Part shown: positions 25,600-28,345 of the stretch, piece after piece
Layout of the letters: the number at the start of each line of letters is the position of its first letter
Numbering within the stretch: the stretch's first letter is position 1
Origin: Chara braunii
Taxonomy: Eukaryota; Streptophyta; Charophyceae; Charales; Characeae
Assembly: GCA_003427395.1 (NCBI GenBank)
Contig: BFEA01000560.1
Coordinates: 808,553-836,897 of the forward strand
DNA length: 28,345 bases
Direction of reading: 5' to 3'
Translations under genes and position numbers: made by a program
The notes under the pieces: generated by a model
Database searches by the model: none
Seen by the model: only the letters and a program-made list of their open reading frames with translations
What the model was told of the DNA's origin: nothing

Positions 25600-27595
25600 T
25601 TAGCTCTTAGTCTCATTGATTTGGCTACCTTAAGGCTGTGTTCCTCGCGCCCATGCGGTAGACAGTGTTTAATAGTACTGAGAATGAAGGGAAGGGGTTT
25701 CACAATAATGGTGCGATAAGATAACTCGAGTCATAGGCATGAGGTATGGGTGCTTTAGGGTGGAATCCTAACAAAATTGTTCTATACGAGGGGTATGTTA
25801 GGAACTTAGGACCGTACCAAGTCACACTTAGGGTGTTGTTACGTAATGAAAATTTGTTACACTAGTGTATTTGAGTAGATGTAGAGACCTCTCTAAGCTA
25901 TAGATGTATGTAGGCTTACCATTGAGAGGAGAAGAGTTGAGACTTGTTTCCCGTCTAGGGTAAGAAGGTGGTATATGTATAAGAGGTGTGGGAGGCTTAG
26001 AGAGTGACTTCGGTGCGTATGAAACATAGACTCTCTAGCCTGGAAGTATAGTATGTGAGATTTGTGTGGAACACATTAGTAACGCAATGATTACCTGGTG
26101 TGCTTTGTGTTACTTTTCAGATATTTGGGTATGCCTTAGGGTTTAGTTGATTCCCCTAGAGTTAGGGGGTGTGATTACATCCCGATCAAGATTGTTTCAG
26201 TCTAGCTCTGGTCAAGGAGGCCCCGATCTTTGTGTGATATTGGTGTCGTTCTTAGTTGAGATTGTTCAACTCGAAGTGTACATATGTAATTCAAGACTAT
26301 GATTGTTCGTTTTTTTGAGTTAGAATATTACACCCTTGAGTATATATTGAGTTGAGATTTTACCTGAGACTATTTGTTGTATATGATGATCACAATCACT
26401 CTCACATGTGTAGTTTAATCCTGATAAATGATGGTTTTGTGTGAGAGATGTATGGGAAACATCTCATGTATTGTGTATGTTGTGAAAATGAACGGATGTG
26501 AACTGTTTACTCTTCGGTATACTCGTGCGGTCTGCCCACGAGCAGACGATAGGGTCGGGTATAAGGAAAGGAAGAGCAGTTTGTCTTTATATGAGGTGCG
26601 AGAATCCTAAGAGATTTATGGGTCTTTGAGCTCGAATGCTTACCATAGCGAATGTTTATTATTGAGTTGTGATGAGGACCCATGAGTTGGTATCTCAGTT
26701 TGAGTTGTTTTATGGTTGAAACACCTTTGAGTGAGAAGGCAGCCTTTTGTTTATTTGGAGACTCATCTTCAGAGAGGGGAGATGTTTTAAAGAAAGGTTG
26801 TGAAAAAATACATCCTAGAGAGAGAGGGATGACTGGGTGACCTAATGAGTGAGACCTCCTTCAGATGGAAGGCAGTTAAAAGATTTAATGACATAGTAAG
26901 TTGATTTTGAACGATAAAGACTGACGAGAAGGACCAAGTTTTTGTTTGGCCACTAGTGAAGTTTCTTTTGAGATGTCGCAAGATTGGTTCATTCGAGAGA
27001 TGTCATTGAGATGTGTGGCTTTTTTACTCTGATCAAGTTAGGAGGTCACGACCTTGTGAATATGGCGGTGATTCTGTTTTGTGAAAATTGAGAGGATGTC
27101 GTGCTCTCTGTGTTGTCCCACAGAGGACTAGTAAATGCCTTTTGTGTGTGACAAACCTTTGCGTAGTCCCGCAATAGGTCTATATTGTTACGACATACCG
27201 TTCAATCACTTGTGCTAATCTTAAGACATTGGCAGGAATACGAAACGAACTGTAAAGTTTAGCATTGTCAGGGCGCAACCCCTAGTATTGGCTGCTGACC
27301 GGCATTACCTGGCAGCAGGCCTACGTCTTGCCAAGGGAGTAAAGACTTAAGAGGGTGTGGCCACCTAGGAGGGTTTTACCCCTACGGAATGACGTGGGAT
27401 AAGAGTCAAGTCGATTGAATCTTTTCGAGTCCTGATTGATTGCTTATCAGAAGAAAGCCTATCGTGGCGCAACCTACAAGGGCACTACCGCTAAAATAAC
27501 AAGACGGAGAGCCGTAGATCTGGCACGATCACCCAGACTATGGTGGGCCACGATAGAGATCTGACCTTCCCGTACAAGACTGCAGGAAGAGTTGG

Positions 27596-27597
<2 letters not shown>
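25596..27597. other. No gene seen; 2 kb AT-rich sequence
   Basis: No open frame beyond about 64 codons, and no domain. Many short TGTGTG/GAGAG words occur but no clear tandem repeat. I compared it by eye with the LTR-like region at 18070-19769 and saw no matching long words. GTGGCGCAACC near 27464 resembles the start of a primer-binding site but does not continue as one. Confidence 0.6.

Positions 27598-27643
<46 letters not shown>
27598..27643. repeat. (AT)n microsatellite
   Basis: A pure AT dinucleotide run of about 46 bases. The Tyr/Ile frames across it are artefacts. Confidence 0.97.
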
Positions 27644-27645
<2 letters not shown>

Positions 27646-27892
27646 TACCCCTTAAGCGCAGGCGGCCTGCAGGGGGAGGTTGTGTTTCGCTGCGCGCCGG
27701 AATCAGGCCGAAGTTTTGATTTGGGCCGGCGGACGAAGACGATCGAGGGAGGGGCGGTGTGCAGAGCGGTGCGCGTACCAAATTGTTCACAGCGCGCCAG
27801 AAAACGAGAGGGCGCGCCCACGGGGCCGAGCGGTGGTGGGCGTCGATGCGAGGGACGTCCCGAAGGGGTCGCCGTTCGATAAACGGACGACC
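27644..27892. other. GC-rich patch, no gene recognised
   Basis: About 250 bases of GC-rich DNA with CGCGCC, GGCGGACGAAG and CGTCGATGCGAGGGACGTCC words, standing out from its AT-rich surroundings. The frames on both strands are short and unrecognised. It could be an rDNA spacer-like or CpG-rich promoter fragment, but I have no firm match. Confidence 0.4.
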
Positions 27893-28230
<338 letters not shown>

Positions 28231-28345
28231 TTTTCGGGATGGATGTACCCCCACGCACCCACCCGCACACAAGCACACCCTTTGTGTATCAGAGGTGGGA
28301 AAAAAAAGGGAAAAAAAAAAAGAAAGCAAACAAAAAGGAAAAAAA
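28231..28345. other. C-rich and A-rich end, no gene
   Basis: CCCACGCACCCACCCGCACAC-like sequence near 28250, then A-rich sequence with G interruptions to the right edge. Confidence 0.6.

Noticed and set aside
27460-27490. Second primer-binding site (GTGGCGCAACC)
   Set aside because: It shares only the first bases with the tRNA-Asp complement and then departs.
25596-27597. Right-hand LTR of the element at 18070-24000
   Set aside because: No long words shared with the candidate left LTR were found by eye, and the adapter join makes linkage doubtful.

Overview
The window is nuclear-type DNA from a land plant. Two things point there. A decayed large-subunit rRNA fragment (2200-2972) carries plant-type 25S wording, and a retrotransposon primer-binding site (19770-19788) is complementary to the 3' end of plant tRNA-Asp as I remember it. 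I see no intact protein-coding gene. The window is gene-poor intergenic DNA made of decayed mobile elements, nested tandem duplications, long (GA/CT)n microsatellites and draft-assembly scars: a 2-N gap, a 255-N gap and an embedded sequencing adapter.

Layout. 1-1083: a (GA)n tract, a foldback element with inverted ends, a polypyrimidine block and a strong hairpin. 1776-1867, 9455-9895 and 14295-14743 (minus): three copies of one A-tailed retroposon-like family. 2200-2972: three pieces of a plant 25S rRNA gene, the middle one inverted and flanked by two copies of the same short rRNA segment. 5599-6237: an array of eight short hairpins, with two more at 10536-10666. All ten share a 19-nt loop, but their stems differ in sequence and are still self-complementary. 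6286-6362 and 10391-10482: CCGACC-rich GC islands next to those hairpins. 6929-7197, 8524-9394, 10781-10876, 12102-12285, 14861-15495, 15530-15653 and 17700-18069: independent tandem duplications. 13296-14092: a coding relic of unknown family with in-frame stops and a frame change. 18070-24000: a decayed LTR retrotransposon (LTR-like region, tRNA-Asp PBS, Gag relics ending in a CCHC zinc knuckle). Its pol is missing. 24045-25278: a 0.6-kb tandem pair rich in the palindrome GGACCGGTCC. 25484-25521: an exact Nextera mate-pair junction adapter between two (TC)n tracts, so continuity across it cannot be trusted. 25596-28345: AT-rich DNA, an (AT)n run, a GC-rich patch and long poly(T).

Main points. 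The strongest undescribed signal is the constant-loop/variable-stem hairpin family. Nine independent copies keep arm-to-arm complementarity with different stem sequences. The one poorly paired copy (number 6) is explained as a crossover product between its two neighbours. Second is the inverted block inside the rRNA relic. No genes here work together as a pathway: the only protein-coding traces are retroelement relics and unrecognised, broken reading frames.
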